From Helianthus annuus (taxonomy: Eukaryota > Streptophyta > Magnoliopsida > Asterales > Asteraceae), in the NCBI RefSeq assembly GCF_002127325.2, contig NC_035437.2:158359597-158423596 (forward strand): 64,000 nt of DNA, written 5' to 3'. The notes under the pieces are model-generated. The model made no database searches, was not told the origin of the DNA, and saw only the letters and a list, made by a program, of their open reading frames with translations. The position numbers were made by a program, and so were the translations under genes. Positions 32,412-41,896 of the stretch are shown in pieces. The first letter of the stretch is position 1. Each line of letters starts with the position of its first letter.

Positions 32412-32463
32412 GTCCCACATCGGCACAATAGAGAAGTCATATATATGAAATCCGGTATTTAAG
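32412..32463 (+). promoter_or_regulatory. U5-4 promoter: USE and TATA-like box
   Basis: USE GTCCCACATCG at 32412-32422; TATTTAAG at 32456-32463, 33 bp apart. Confidence 0.85.
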
Positions 32464-32484
32464 GCAAGCAGGTGCGATGTTTAA

Positions 32485-32614
32485 AAGGCACGCAGCCATG
32501 CAGTGAATACAAAGCGAACTATTCTTTCGCCTTTTACTAAAGAATACCGTGTATTCGCTGCACTAAGGTGGCATACGCCTATTTTTGGAGAGACCCTTCT
32601 TAACTGAAGGGATC
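32485..32614 (+). ncRNA. U5: U5 spliceosomal snRNA (copy 4), MITE at its 3' end
   Basis: Loop, stem (GCAGTGAATAC / GTATTCGCTGC) and Sm site intact; 3' hairpin CCCTTCTTAACTGAAGGG complete. A hAT MITE begins a few bases further on (32619), so the normal downstream sequence (CTCCAACCAATG in other copies) is displaced and the 3' processing signal is probably lost. Paired head-to-head with the broken U6 copy 2. Confidence 0.85.
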
Positions 32615-32618
32615 CAGA

Positions 32619-32924
32619 CAGAGCCGGCCCTGAAGGAGGGCGGGGAGGACAACCGAACAGGGCCCGTGATTTCGTAGGGCACGCAATTTTTAAAAAAAAT
32701 CCGTATTATATATGTAATTTTTTTTAATAGGGTATAACCAAACAAATATTAACATAGGCCCACTTAAAAAAATCATATTGTTTAAACTATTTAGCCCATT
32801 AGGTTAATGAGCCCAATACCCAAATATTTTCTAAAAACTAATAAAAAAAAAGAATTTTGGGCGGCCCTAAGGGCACGTTTTTTCAAGCTCGAACAGGGTA
32901 CATGAATTCTCAGGGCCGGCCCTG
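32619..32924. mobile_element. hAT-type MITE at the 3' end of U5 copy 4
   Basis: 306 bp, CAGAGCCGGCCCTGA...TCAGGGCCGGCCCTG, with the perfect 8-bp duplication GATCCAGA (32611-32618 and 32925-32932). Confidence 0.9.
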
Positions 32925-32932
32925 GATCCAGA

Positions 32933-33921
32933 CAATGATTTTAGTGCAATTTTAGCTATATCTTCACATAGTTTATTCTGATGCTAAAACTACAGTCGAT
33001 CTCAATGTCAAACCTACTCTTATGTAGGTTTATCAAAATTATAAAATCTTCAAGCTCATGAACCAAACAACCAGTGTACAAATGTGGTTTGTTAGGCCAA
33101 AACTGGTTCGGGTGGAAACAGGTTAGAGTTTGGTCAACAAAAGGATCAGTTGGAGCCGGGTTCTGACCAAGCTGGGTCGGATTGGAACTGGTTTTTCTAA
33201 GCGAAAGGATCGGTTTTGACCTGTTTGAAAGCGAGTATTAAATGGTTTGGGTTGGGTTTGACCAGGTTCAAACCGAGCGTCAAAGTTTAGGGATACATCC
33301 CGAATTCAACTCCGTGTGTTGGTTTTGTTTCAAACTAGTTCTAAAACCGGGGTCTTTTTATGCGCACCTCTATCACCAGGCAGCATAACATAAACTTATA
33401 AGCACATTCAAGATATTATTATCTGATATTATGGGCTCTTAGCATATCACCGCCAGCCAAGTGGCAGAAACAATACTCAATCTTGATAGCCAAACGGCCC
33501 AAACCGACACGACTTATCGGTCTGGGTTTTATGAGACTCAAGAACCAAATTATATGAAACACTTTTGACATTTTGGTTACTGGAGCGGACGCATTTGACT
33601 GTCTTCTCGTTATGGTGGACCAACTACTAGTGAAGCAGCCACAATCTTATTTTAAGGAGGTATTCATCAAAACTTTAATCTTTTAAAGCTTTGTAGTATA
33701 AGTAACTAAGGGTGTTTAGTCTGGAATTCAAGCAGTTATCATAGCAATCACTTTTAACAATAAATAAATCATTCTAAGCATCATAATCTGTTACATAAGC
33801 AAAAATAATTTGGCCAGATCCATTACTTGCAATATAGTTGACAGAATGGCGTCACACTAATAAACCATGACATTTTGATTACAGGGTGTTCATCAAATTT
33901 CCAATTGAAAATATTCAAAAA
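32933..33921. other. Spacer in the snRNA cluster
   Basis: No gene. 33090-33350 is rich in GGTTTGGGTTCAAACC-type words, possibly a decayed MITE. From about 33590 the text resembles the U6 3' flanks at 14760 and 35280, marking the start of the next duplicated unit. Confidence 0.5.
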
Positions 33922-33971
33922 AAAATTTGGACCATTTCTCGATTTGTGCGTGTCATCCTTGCGCAGGGGCC

Positions 33972-34003
<32 letters not shown>

Positions 34004-34023
34004 TCGGATGTCCCCGAAGGGAC
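33922..34023 (-). ncRNA. U6: U6 spliceosomal snRNA (copy 3)
   Basis: Full 102 nt, identical to copies 1 and 4, with a T-run terminator (the A-run just below 33926 on the + strand). Promoter with 24-bp spacing. Paired head-to-head with U5 copy 5. Confidence 0.95.
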
Positions 34024-34045
34024 AACATTCATCACCCACCTCAGC

Positions 34046-34088
34046 CATGTAAACCAGCCACAACTTCATCTCTGATCCGATGTGGGAC
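34046..34088 (-). promoter_or_regulatory. U6-3 promoter: USE and TATA-like box
   Basis: USE GTCCCACATCG (34088-34078) and TTTACATG (34053-34046) on the - strand, 24 bp apart. The TATA box is changed from TTTATATGA to TTTACATGG, so strength may be reduced. Confidence 0.82.
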
Positions 34089-34801
34089 TAACTGAATCCA
34101 CAGGATGTGTCGTATTCACCCTGTTATTAATCAATCTGCATGTGTAAGAAAGTGTTTAAACAGATACTTGCAACCAGAGTTACAGATTGAAGATGAAACA
34201 AGCCCTAGATCATAGATGGCCGGAGAGTATCTTTTTGAGATAAAAGCAACGAAAACAGCCGCCTATCTTCTCTTGTATCCATCATCCTTGAAAGCAAAGG
34301 TTCGATCCAACAACTGGAAAATCAGACGAGGCTGTTGCAACAACCATTACAAAGGTTTGTTTGTTATTTATTTATCATTCTGTATATTTTATAGTTTTGA
34401 ATCCAAACAACAGGTGGGATACAAAAGTTGTCAACTTTTGTAATTACAAGATTTCTTTTCTTTATTAACAAAACAGTTGGTCTGGGCATGTGGACTCGTC
34501 AATAACTGAATCTTTTATGAGCTTGTGTCTGCACAAATAAAGGAATCAACAACTGACCAACAATTTTAAAAATTCGACATGTGGCTGGAAATCAAACATT
34601 TCAAAACCGAAACACCAAATACTAGAGTGAGTTATCTGAAATTCAACCAACTGCATCTCTTCTCTGATACCCCCCGGTATTGGCAAAAGTTCTGCAACTG
34701 GTAGTTGTTGAGTAGAAAAGAATTTGGGAACAACAATTAGGAGAGGAGAGTGAAACCAGTAGAGGAGGCTTGAAAAGTGGCAAAAAAAGCATCTAGTGCT
34801 T

Positions 34802-34853
34802 GTCCCACATCGGTTGGCTAGAGAAGTTATAGGAGTGAAACCTACTATTTAAG
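34802..34853 (+). promoter_or_regulatory. U5-5 promoter: USE and TATA-like box
   Basis: USE GTCCCACATCG at 34802-34812; TATTTAAG at 34846-34853, 33 bp apart. Confidence 0.85.
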
Positions 34854-34874
34854 ACAAGCAGGTAGGATGTTGAA

Positions 34875-35002
34875 ATCCACGCAGCCATGCAGTGAGCACA
34901 TAGCGAACTATTCTTTCGCCTTTTACTAAAGAATACCGTGTGCTCGCTGCTCAAAGTGGCATACCCCTATTTTTGGAGAGTCCCTTCTTTTACTGAAGGG
35001 CT
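34875..35002 (+). ncRNA. U5: U5 spliceosomal snRNA (copy 5, variant stem)
   Basis: Loop CTTTCGCCTTTTACTAAAG and Sm site intact. The stem is the GC variant, GCAGTGAGCAC / GTGCTCGCTGC, as in copy 3. Minor changes: ACATAGCG for ACAAAGCG and GCATACCCC for GCATACGCC. The terminal hairpin is CCCTTCTTTTACTGAAGGG. Confidence 0.87.
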
Positions 35003-35675
35003 CCAACCTATGTTTATAGTTAACGTTCTTTTGTTTAATTAATAGTTTTGAAACCATATGAAATACTACTATAAAGACTTGAATTCATAAAACATAATGT
35101 GAATATCCGGTGCATTGAGAAAGCAATAGGTGCGAAGGGTGAAAAATGAACGTATACATGTAATATCAATAACCCAATGTTGAGCAACCAAACCGACACA
35201 ACTTATTGTTTTGGGTTTTATGAGAACCAAATTTTGACATTTTGGTCAACACATGACATTTGTTACTGGAGGCATTTTATTGGCTTTTGGTTGACAATCT
35301 TCTTGTTACGGTGAACAAAATGACCAACTACCAGAGAAGCAGCCATGATCTTATTCTAAGGAGGTACTCATCAAAACTTCAATCTTCTAAGTTGTAAAGC
35401 TATATATGTAGAATCTATGTGTTTCAGTTCGTAGTTTATGATTGGGGTGTTTTAGTATAAGTGAATTAGGGAGTTCAGTGTGGAATTCAACCAGTTATCA
35501 TCACTTTGAGCACAGGTAAGAGAGACTTAAGCATCGATTTTACTACTTTGATGGTCAAAAAGGATCATGATTTGAGAAAAACTGGCCTAGTTCATAAACT
35601 CTATACACAGTTTAAATTTTACAGATTAATAATAATCAAATGCCCCAATTCGAGTTTAATCAGAATGGTCTAAAA
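35003..35675. other. Spacer between snRNA units
   Basis: Contains text similar to the U6 3' flanks elsewhere in the cluster (for example ATGACCAACTACCAG...AGCAGCCATGATCTTATT at about 35320-35355, compare 14780 and 33620), which defines the duplicated unit. No gene. Confidence 0.5.
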
Positions 35676-35725
35676 AAAATTTGGACCATTTCTCGATTTG
35701 TGCGTGTCATCCTTGCGCAGGGGCC

Positions 35726-35757
<32 letters not shown>

Positions 35758-35777
35758 TCGGATGTCCCCGAAGGGAC
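35676..35777 (-). ncRNA. U6: U6 spliceosomal snRNA (copy 4)
   Basis: Full 102 nt, identical to copies 1 and 3; T-run terminator on the - strand (A8 at 35672-35679). Paired head-to-head with the truncated U5 copy 6. Confidence 0.95.
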
Positions 35778-35798
35778 AATGACCGTCACCCACCGGTG

Positions 35799-35842
35799 TC
35801 ATATAAACCAGCGACAACTTCAGCTATGAGCCGATGTGGGAC
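35799..35842 (-). promoter_or_regulatory. U6-4 promoter: USE and TATA box
   Basis: USE GTCCCACATCG (35842-35832) and TTTATATGA (35807-35799) on the - strand, 24 bp apart. Confidence 0.9.
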
Positions 35843-36299
35843 TAACTGAATCCACAGGATGTGTCATATGAGCTTGATTCACTCTGTTTTTAATCTAAGT
35901 GCATGTATAAGAAAGTGTTGTTCAAACAGATACTTGCAACCAGAGTTACAGATTGATTAAAAAATGTTTAAACAGATACTTGAAACAAGCAATAGATGAT
36001 AGATGGAGAGTATCTTTTCGAGATAAAGGGGAAGAATGATCAATGATGAAAACCACTGTATTTGTCCTGCAAGATTGTCCTTGGTAAATTTCTGTAAATT
36101 TATTTTATTGGTGCTTGGTTCCATATTACTCCCGCTTGCGGTGTGCAGATATATAATGTATATATGTGTGGGCGCTAGGGGGGGGGGGGGCAAAAATGAA
36201 ATTGCACTAATTTCGTGAAAAATAACGTTAAACCGGTGGACGGTTAATCATGTGGTGGTGTTGATAGTCGAAAGACATGGGGATACATGAACTAATTGC

Positions 36300-36507
36300 C
36301 CTTTGTCCCAGTTGCCGAGTGTCATGTGTCTTATGTCCAAGGCTTGATGCAAAGCTACTATCGAGCCGGGGGTCTCTCTGGAAGCAACCTCTCTTTTCCT
36401 ACGTGGGTAGAGGTAAGGTTGTCTGCATCTTACCCTCCTCAGACCCTACCTTAGCTTTGCTATTGGTAAGATTTACCGAGTATGATAATGATGTTGATGA
36501 TGATTCT
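36300..36507 (+). mobile_element. SINE with the conserved angiosperm 3' domain
   Basis: GAGCCGGGGGTCTCTCTGG, GTAGAGGTAAGGTTGTCTGC and ACCCTCCTCAGACCC follow in the order known from the 3' ('Angio') domain of plant SINEs, ending in a GATGTTGATGATG-like tail. The 5' boundary is uncertain. Confidence 0.7.
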
Positions 36508-36880
36508 GTACTTGGTTCCATGTATTATCAAACACATGTTTTGGTTTGGTGTCTCTTTATTTATTGAACACAAAGCAATAATATTGTTTTAGATTTGTTT
36601 TTTCGGGATCTTAAACATGTATTTTGCTAGCTAACGGACTGCATCTCAGCATATCGTCCAATTATCATGTTATGGTTTCAATCAAACCTTAATTGATACC
36701 CTGGCAATGGAAAAAACTTCGGCAGTCGGGACTCAATTGCCAGGCCACCAAACTTCAACAAAACTTGCAATTATTGAGAAGAAAAGATTTTGGGAACAAC
36801 AATTAGGAGAGTGCAATCATCTGAAACTATTAAAGGGGCCTGGAGGCTTGAAAACTGGCAAAAATATGTATCAAAAGTTC

Positions 36881-36932
36881 GTCTCACGTCGGTAGAATAG
36901 AGAAGTTATACATATGAAATGCACTATTTAAG
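36881..36932 (+). promoter_or_regulatory. Decayed U5-6 promoter
   Basis: GTCTCACGTCG (36881-36891) is the USE with two changes; TATTTAAG at 36925-36932 is 33 bp away. Confidence 0.7.
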
Positions 36933-36954
36933 GCAAGTAGGTGTGATGTTTGAA

Positions 36955-37002
36955 AGGCACGCAGTGAATACAAAGCGAACTATTCTTTCGCCTTTTACTA
37001 TC
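36955..37002 (+). pseudogene. U5: U5 snRNA fragment (copy 6)
   Basis: The 5' half (GCAGTGAATACAAAGCG...) has lost about 8 bases of the outer stem (GCAGCCAT). The sequence departs from U5 within the loop, right after CTTTCGCCTTTTACTA, so the 3' arm, Sm site and terminal hairpin are gone. Unrelated repeat sequence follows. Confidence 0.88.
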
Positions 37003-38095
37003 GAATACTGATCGGAGTGTCGCTCTCCGGTCAAAGATAAGATTTATAAACCCTAATTACCCTTAACGATAGCTAGTGGTAGTAAGGGGTCGAACCACGA
37101 ATAGTATGTGGTTTGCGAATGGACTTGAATGAATTTAAACAGATGTCATAACTTACGAAGCTTGCTATAATATTTTTATGGTTTTTGTTTGTTGAAAAGA
37201 TGTTGAACAAAATTAACTAAATTGATTGGATTGATTATCTACTAAGAATTAGCAAATGCAAGAAATGTAATTGATTGTTTAAACAAGATAAAGAAAACAA
37301 GGCTCACACCTGGTTCGGCAATTGCAATCCTAGAGTTCTTACACGTTTTAAATTCGATTCACTTGAATATGTTATTAATGGATTTCTATCACGAAGTTTA
37401 GGTGCCAATTGCTATCGACGCATATCACGGACCACAATGCACTTCGTTACTTCAGACAAGTAAAACCTTTTGAATGACAAGGCATGATTGCACAAAGTTG
37501 TTTCGCAAAGTCAAATTTCATAACTCACTCGACAATTCGCAAATATAGTTCAAATGCAAGACAATTATCAATCAATTCACATACACTTCAAGTTGTCACA
37601 AAATCAAACTAAAAACATTGTTCAAACCCTAGACTTACAATAACCTACACCGGGGTGAAACCTTCGAGAATTTAGCCACGCATGATCGAAAGAACTTGAT
37701 CACCGGATGATGAGAACTTGAACATTGTTGTCTTGAAGCTTGGACATGGAGAATGATGATGATGAGGGTTGTGGTGAATGATGGTGATGAGAATGGATGG
37801 ATGGGTTTAATGGTTAGGGTTTTGAATGTAGATGATGATGAATTCAATGGTTCTTCGGTTAAATTGGATGATGGATGGTGATGGAGATTGAAGATGGTGA
37901 TGTATATGGCTCTAAGAACTCAATTCAAACTCCAAACAATGTGTAACTGGCGAATTAATTGTGAAATTTTGTTTTCATTCGTTCCAAAAAGCAAACAACC
38001 AGAAAATTCGCGATCCAATATTGGTGAGCCGTCGCCGACGGCCAGTAGGCCCGTCGCCAACGGTGTGTGCAAATTTCAAAAATGGCCGACGACCT
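37003..38095. repeat. Uncharacterised repeat-like sequence
   Basis: Begins where U5 copy 6 is broken (TGATCGGAGTGTCGCTCTCCGG at about 37009) and is itself interrupted by element A at 38096. The phrase GTAAGGGGTCGAACCACG is reminiscent of LTR interiors. Includes GATGATGG-type simple repeats (37740-37895). Identity unknown. Confidence 0.4.
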
Positions 38096-39969
38096 TGTAA
38101 CGCCTCGTATTTTCGATCTTTCTATTTATAGCAGGATGTTTTGTACTCTCTAATTTCAGTCAGTTGTACTCTCATTTTACCCTATTTTGTATTTCGAGAC
38201 TTGGATCATAATGAAAAATGCATTGTTTTGATCATATGCTTGTTTTAATACTATGTTATGTTATTACACTTGAAAACATGTTAAACTATGTCAAACACGT
38301 AAAAACAATTGAAAGATATCCTAATGTCAGCGTTGCCAAGAGATTTCCCTAAACCGGACTAAAATCGGGAATTCGTACATTAACTAGGTAAATTACCCAA
38401 AATTTGGGTTAAATCCAATAATTATAATATTTAATAATTTAATATATTTTAATAAATTAGTTTTTGGTTAACAAGGTTAGTTTAAACCTAACCTAGTTAG
38501 TAGATCCTTTAATACATTCAAATTAACCTAGTTAGTCCAACTAGGTTAGTTCTTATAAAAGAAACCACTAACTGAGTTAGAAAACTCACTTAGTTCAGTT
38601 AAGTGTCAAAAGAAACAAAAAGGGGGTCCTTCTTTAAAGGACCAGCCCCCATGGATCAAACTCGTGACTTTAGCTTCAACAAACGAACATCTAACCACTC
38701 GGCCGGGCATGCCACATCCAAACAACCTTGGAAACATATTAATGTTATACGCTAATTCGAAACCTTTCCATTTTAAACAGTTGCCGCTGAAACAAGACAA
38801 CAGCAACTGTTGACCTTTTCTTTTTGGATGATAAATCAATTTCCGATTCTTTCCTTTTCCGACTTGCCTTTTTTCGAGAATTACCATGTATCGTAGCAAT
38901 CATGGTCGGGTTTCCATACCCGACCGACACGAAACCTTCCAAACTTCCTAACTACATCGAACCCTATAAATACCGACCTCTCCTTCAACCCGACATCGCA
39001 CACCTCCCACACTTCTCTTTTTAGCCGGAACCTCTGAACTCACCGGAGAAGACAACAAGTCGCCGGAGACCACCGCTGCACCTTGCCGGGACTGCTGCTG
39101 GCCGTCGGAACCCCGCTGAAGAAGACAGCCCCTCCGGCAAGCCTTCGCCGACTTCGGTAACCCTTTCAACTTTTCCCGGTCCTCGTTTCCGACTAAGCTC
39201 GTATAACTGATATTATCGTTTTGTTATTTATGCTGGTATTATGATGGAGAACCGGTTATTATATTAAAATCAGTAAATATTATCATTGATATAAATTCAA
39301 CATTTTTTTTATATAATAATCAGATTTATTAGTATTAACCTATGTAATTATATTTTGAAATTATTAATATTGTTATTAAACCAGATTAAATATTATTAAT
39401 ATAATCAGTTTTATTATTACATATCAGAATTATTACTTTTATCAAAATCTTTATTATTATTATTATTTTCCAGAATTATTATTAATAATTAAATCATTAT
39501 TATCATTATTAGAATTTTAGTATTATTATTGTCATTATATTTTAAATGCAGTTATTTAAAATTATTAAATAAATAAAGTTCATATATTAATTAAATTCGG
39601 TTATTATTAATAAAATTCAGTATTTTATTTATTATAAATTTGGTTAATAAATTATTATTAACATATGAATTCGGTTATTACTATTAATATTATTAATAAA
39701 ATTAAATCATTATAATTCCATTATCAATCAAAATTAGTATTATTATTATTATGATTATTGTTATTATTAATCTTAACATATCTTACATATATTAATATTA
39801 ATGTTATTATCAATAATGCTATTATTGTTATTATTATTATTATCAGTATTATTATTATTATTATCATATTAATAATAATAACAAAATTATTATTGTTAAC
39901 ATTATTAATACAAACATTAATATTATTTGAATTATAAAAATAATGTTAATATTATTATTATCATTATCA
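38096..39969 (+). mobile_element. Element A, 5' LTR, first part
   Basis: Starts TGTAACGCCTCGTATTTTCG; the matching 3' LTR starts at 58114. It is cut at 39969 by a Helitron and resumes at 56079. Right of 39230 it is an extreme (TTA)n-like AT-rich tract. Five bases GACCT precede it; the partner duplication lies outside the window. Confidence 0.88.
38638..38713 (-). repeat. tRNA-like (SINE head) segment inside the element A LTR
   Basis: On the - strand GGCCGAGTGGTTAGATG resembles box A of Ser/Leu-type tRNAs, and GAGTTTGATCC (GAGTTCGATCC in the 3' LTR copy at about 58670) resembles box B. Ends do not form an acceptor stem, so it is not a tRNA gene. Present in both LTRs, so it was captured before this insertion. 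Confidence 0.5.
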
Positions 39970-40670
39970 TCTACTACTTCTAATAAAGCAAAACAAGCTT
40001 AAGCCACATGGCATTAGCTTAAGCCATTACTTGCCACGTGGCATTTGCTTAGACCACTTTTTTTTTTTGCTTTTTCCGCCAAAACCATCCTCCTTAGCTT
40101 CTTTAATACGCTTCACTTCATTCCAAAACACTAATACCCATCTCCTGCATCCGGTTCTTCCTTCTTTATCGATTGATCTTCGAAAAACATAGGTATGTTA
40201 TTTTTCTTTTCCCTCTTTGATTTTTCTTTGTCATTGTTAAACACTATCTATTTCTTCCTTAAACCCTAGATATCATCTATCGATCTTTAATATGTTATTT
40301 GCAATCTCCTGAACCCTAGATTTCTTCATCTTCAATCGCGAGTGGAAGCAACCAGTCCTTATTATGCGGCGTATAAGGTATGTATCCGTGTTTTCAATTT
40401 CCTTTTTACAGCATTATTGGTGTCTGGAAGACCTAGCCGCCGCCTCTTCTTAGGGTTTCAGTGATTTCTAACTTATGCATTCATCAATACTTATATTCAT
40501 TTCTTGAGTGCTTCTGTGATATTTTTCAAGATTTGGTACTTTTTTAAAGATGGGATCCATCACTGTCTTCTCCAAACGATTTAACAAATAGGTAACAATT
40601 CTTTAAAATCGATTCATGTTTGATAATGTCGCTTCCTGTTTGATGTTCTCTATCATATGTTCATCTTTAG

Positions 40671-40930
40671 GTTTTCCGATTAAATTCACGTGTTGAAGTA
40701 GATTTTGAGCAATTGTCCGAGGTGACGTTGTTTGCGGACACTATTACAGTTCAACAATTGGGAGTGATGATTTGGCATACCAGAAAGGTTATAATACATA
40801 TTATTGGTTAAGCTTAAGCAATGTTTCATCCATCATTCTCTATTTAAATCCTTAAAATTGTGATGTCTTTGTTGACAACGGGTCCTTTAGAGAGCTGATC
40901 ATTCTTCCAATCGATATCGATTTCAAGCAG
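40671..40930 (+). pseudogene. Exon-like segments of an unrecognised captured gene
   Basis: Two segments with AG/GT borders. 40671-40787 (39 open codons; ...FEQLSEVTLFADTITVQQLG...) is followed, after a 103-bp intron-like gap, by 40891-40930. Joined in phase the second continues open into the 21-nt mini-exons below. I do not recognise the product; it may be a fragment captured by the Helitron or chance. Confidence 0.4.
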
Positions 40931-40982
40931 GTTCGTTTTCCATAGATTTGGTGTTATTTTGAGTCTTCTTTATCGTTCTTTA

Positions 40983-41896
40983 GGTAAATTGTTTTGATTG
41001 ATTATTTCAAAATTTGAATTTTTGAAATTTATATCAATTATGGATACTTATCAAAGTTGTCTAAATTGTAACGTATTTCCAAATTTATCAAGATAACTTA
41101 TATTAAAGTTTTAATTGCTTCCAAATTTTGTGTTAGTTTCCATAATTTTCGACAATCACATTAATTTTCAAGTTTCTCAGAATTTGTTCTTCTTCTTTTT
41201 TTTGTAGATCATTCCACTTATTATGCAGGTATGTAAACTACATTCGATTGTTATGTATTTTAAATGCTTAAACCCACTTTTTTTAATCATTTTTCTGTAT
41301 TTTTTTGTGATTGATTTTTTTTTTCACAATCATTTAGATATTGATTGTATTATGAATATATTAACCTTATTGGTTTTGAATTTAAGTTTGAATAATATTT
41401 AACTATTTAGGTTAATTGTTTTGACTGATTATTTCAAAATTTGAATTTTTGAAATTTATATCAATTATGGATACTTATCAAAGTTGTCTAAATTGTAACG
41501 TATTTCCAAATTTATCAAGATAACTTATATTAAAGTTTAATTGCTTCCAAATTTTGTGTTAGTTTCCATAATTTTCGACAATCACATTAATTTTCAAGTT
41601 TCTCAGAATTTGTTTTTCTTCTTTTTTTTGTAGATCATTCCACTTATTATGCAGGTATGTAAACTAGATTAGATTGTTATGTATTTTAAATGCTTAATCG
41701 CACTTTTTTTAATCATTTTTCTGTATTTTTTGTGATTGATTTTTTTTTCACAATCATTTAGATATTGATTATATTATGAATATATTAACCTTATTGGTTT
41801 TGAATTTAAGTTTGAATAATATTTAACTATTTAGGTAAATTATTTTGACTGATTATTTCAAAATTTGAATTTTTGAAATTTATATCAATTATGGAT
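40983..41896 (+). repeat. Tandem ~425-bp repeat with a 21-nt mini-exon
   Basis: Units start at about 40983, 41409 and 41833 (periods 426 and 424); the third is split by element B and resumes at 52120. Each has the segment TTTGTAG|ATCATTCCACTTATTATGCAG|GTATGT, a 21-nt exon-like word with acceptor and donor signals (41208-41228, 41634-41654, 52286-52306). Confidence 0.85.

Noticed and set aside
38638..38713. Functional tRNA gene
   Set aside because: Box-like words exist but the ends do not pair into an acceptor stem and no anticodon arm is convincing.
38606..39169. ORFs on the - strand repeated at 58624-59183
   Set aside because: LTR sequence of element A; frames overlap the tRNA-like segment and no protein family is recognised.
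39230..39969. CRISPR-like or satellite array in the TTA-rich tract
   Set aside because: Irregular AT-rich simple sequence inside an LTR of a plant element, present again at 59230-59990; no regular spacer structure.
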